DNA of 6,469 bases from Lachnospiraceae bacterium (GTDB taxonomy: Bacteria > Bacillota_A > Clostridia > Lachnospirales > Lachnospiraceae): positions 1 through 6,469 of the forward strand of contig JAGOGN010000088.1 of the NCBI GenBank assembly GCA_017996675.1, read 5' to 3'. The translations under genes were made by a program, and so were the position numbers. Of this stretch, positions 6,422 to 6,469 are shown one piece after another. Under the pieces are notes generated by a model, which was not told the DNA's origin, did no database searches, and saw only the letters and a program-made list of their open reading frames with translations. Position 1 is the stretch's first letter. Each line of letters begins with the position of its first letter.

Positions 6422-6469
6422 CTATTTTGAAGGAATGATTATATTCTTAAGTTTTGTAAAATCTGCTTT
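6422..6469 (-). CDS. C-terminal end of an unidentified gene
   Basis: Of the three minus-strand frames entering from the right edge, this one stays open longest: 15 codons (KADFTKLKNIIIPSK) and then TAG (6422-6424). The terminator at 6341-6374 supports a gene ending here. The fragment is too short to assign. A fruR-type regulator often sits in this place in fructose operons, but these residues do not show it. Confidence 0.4.
   Translation of the reverse strand, partial: KADFTKLKNIIIPSK

Overview
This low-GC window looks like a chromosomal segment of an anaerobic Gram-positive bacterium of the class Clostridia, probably Lachnospiraceae. That is inferred from four things: AT-rich DNA with strong AGGAGG-type ribosome sites, a fructose operon that carries its own HPr and Enzyme I, a class-B-type sortase homologue, and an H-NOX haem sensor of the clostridial type. 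All credible genes lie on the minus strand and are read from right to left. There are no RNA genes, mobile elements or CRISPR arrays.

Right edge (about 6163-6469): the last 15 codons of an unidentified gene, a rho-independent terminator, and then the control region of the fructose operon. That region has a near-consensus sigma-A promoter (TTGAAA, 17 bp, TATAAT). It is flanked on both sides by short GTTTRTGA-like direct repeats with a 10-bp period, which are likely operators.

Centre (about 1399-6162): a compact operon fruK, fruA, ptsH, ptsI, ending in a hairpin terminator (1366-1393). Enzyme I takes phosphate from PEP and passes it to HPr. FruA (domains IIA-IIB-IIC) imports fructose as fructose 1-phosphate, and FruK converts that to fructose 1,6-bisphosphate. 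The whole route from PEP and external fructose into glycolysis is therefore encoded in one transcription unit. The catalytic residues are intact throughout, but HPr has Arg instead of Ser at position 46, the usual regulatory phosphorylation site.

Left part (1-1363): a second transcription unit with its own promoter. Its first gene encodes a membrane-anchored protein with a sortase B fold in which the catalytic His, Cys and Arg are all replaced (Asn158, Pro258, Lys263), so it looks like a pseudo-enzyme. After 35 bp comes the 5' part of a gene for an H-NOX haem domain, cut by the window edge. It keeps the haem ligand His102, the YxSxR haem-binding motif and the distal-pocket trio Trp9/Asn74/Tyr140 linked to O2 binding in the Caldanaerobacter (Thermoanaerobacter tengcongensis) protein. 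The most interesting part of the window is this pairing of a catalytically dead sortase-like membrane protein with a gas-sensing haem domain.
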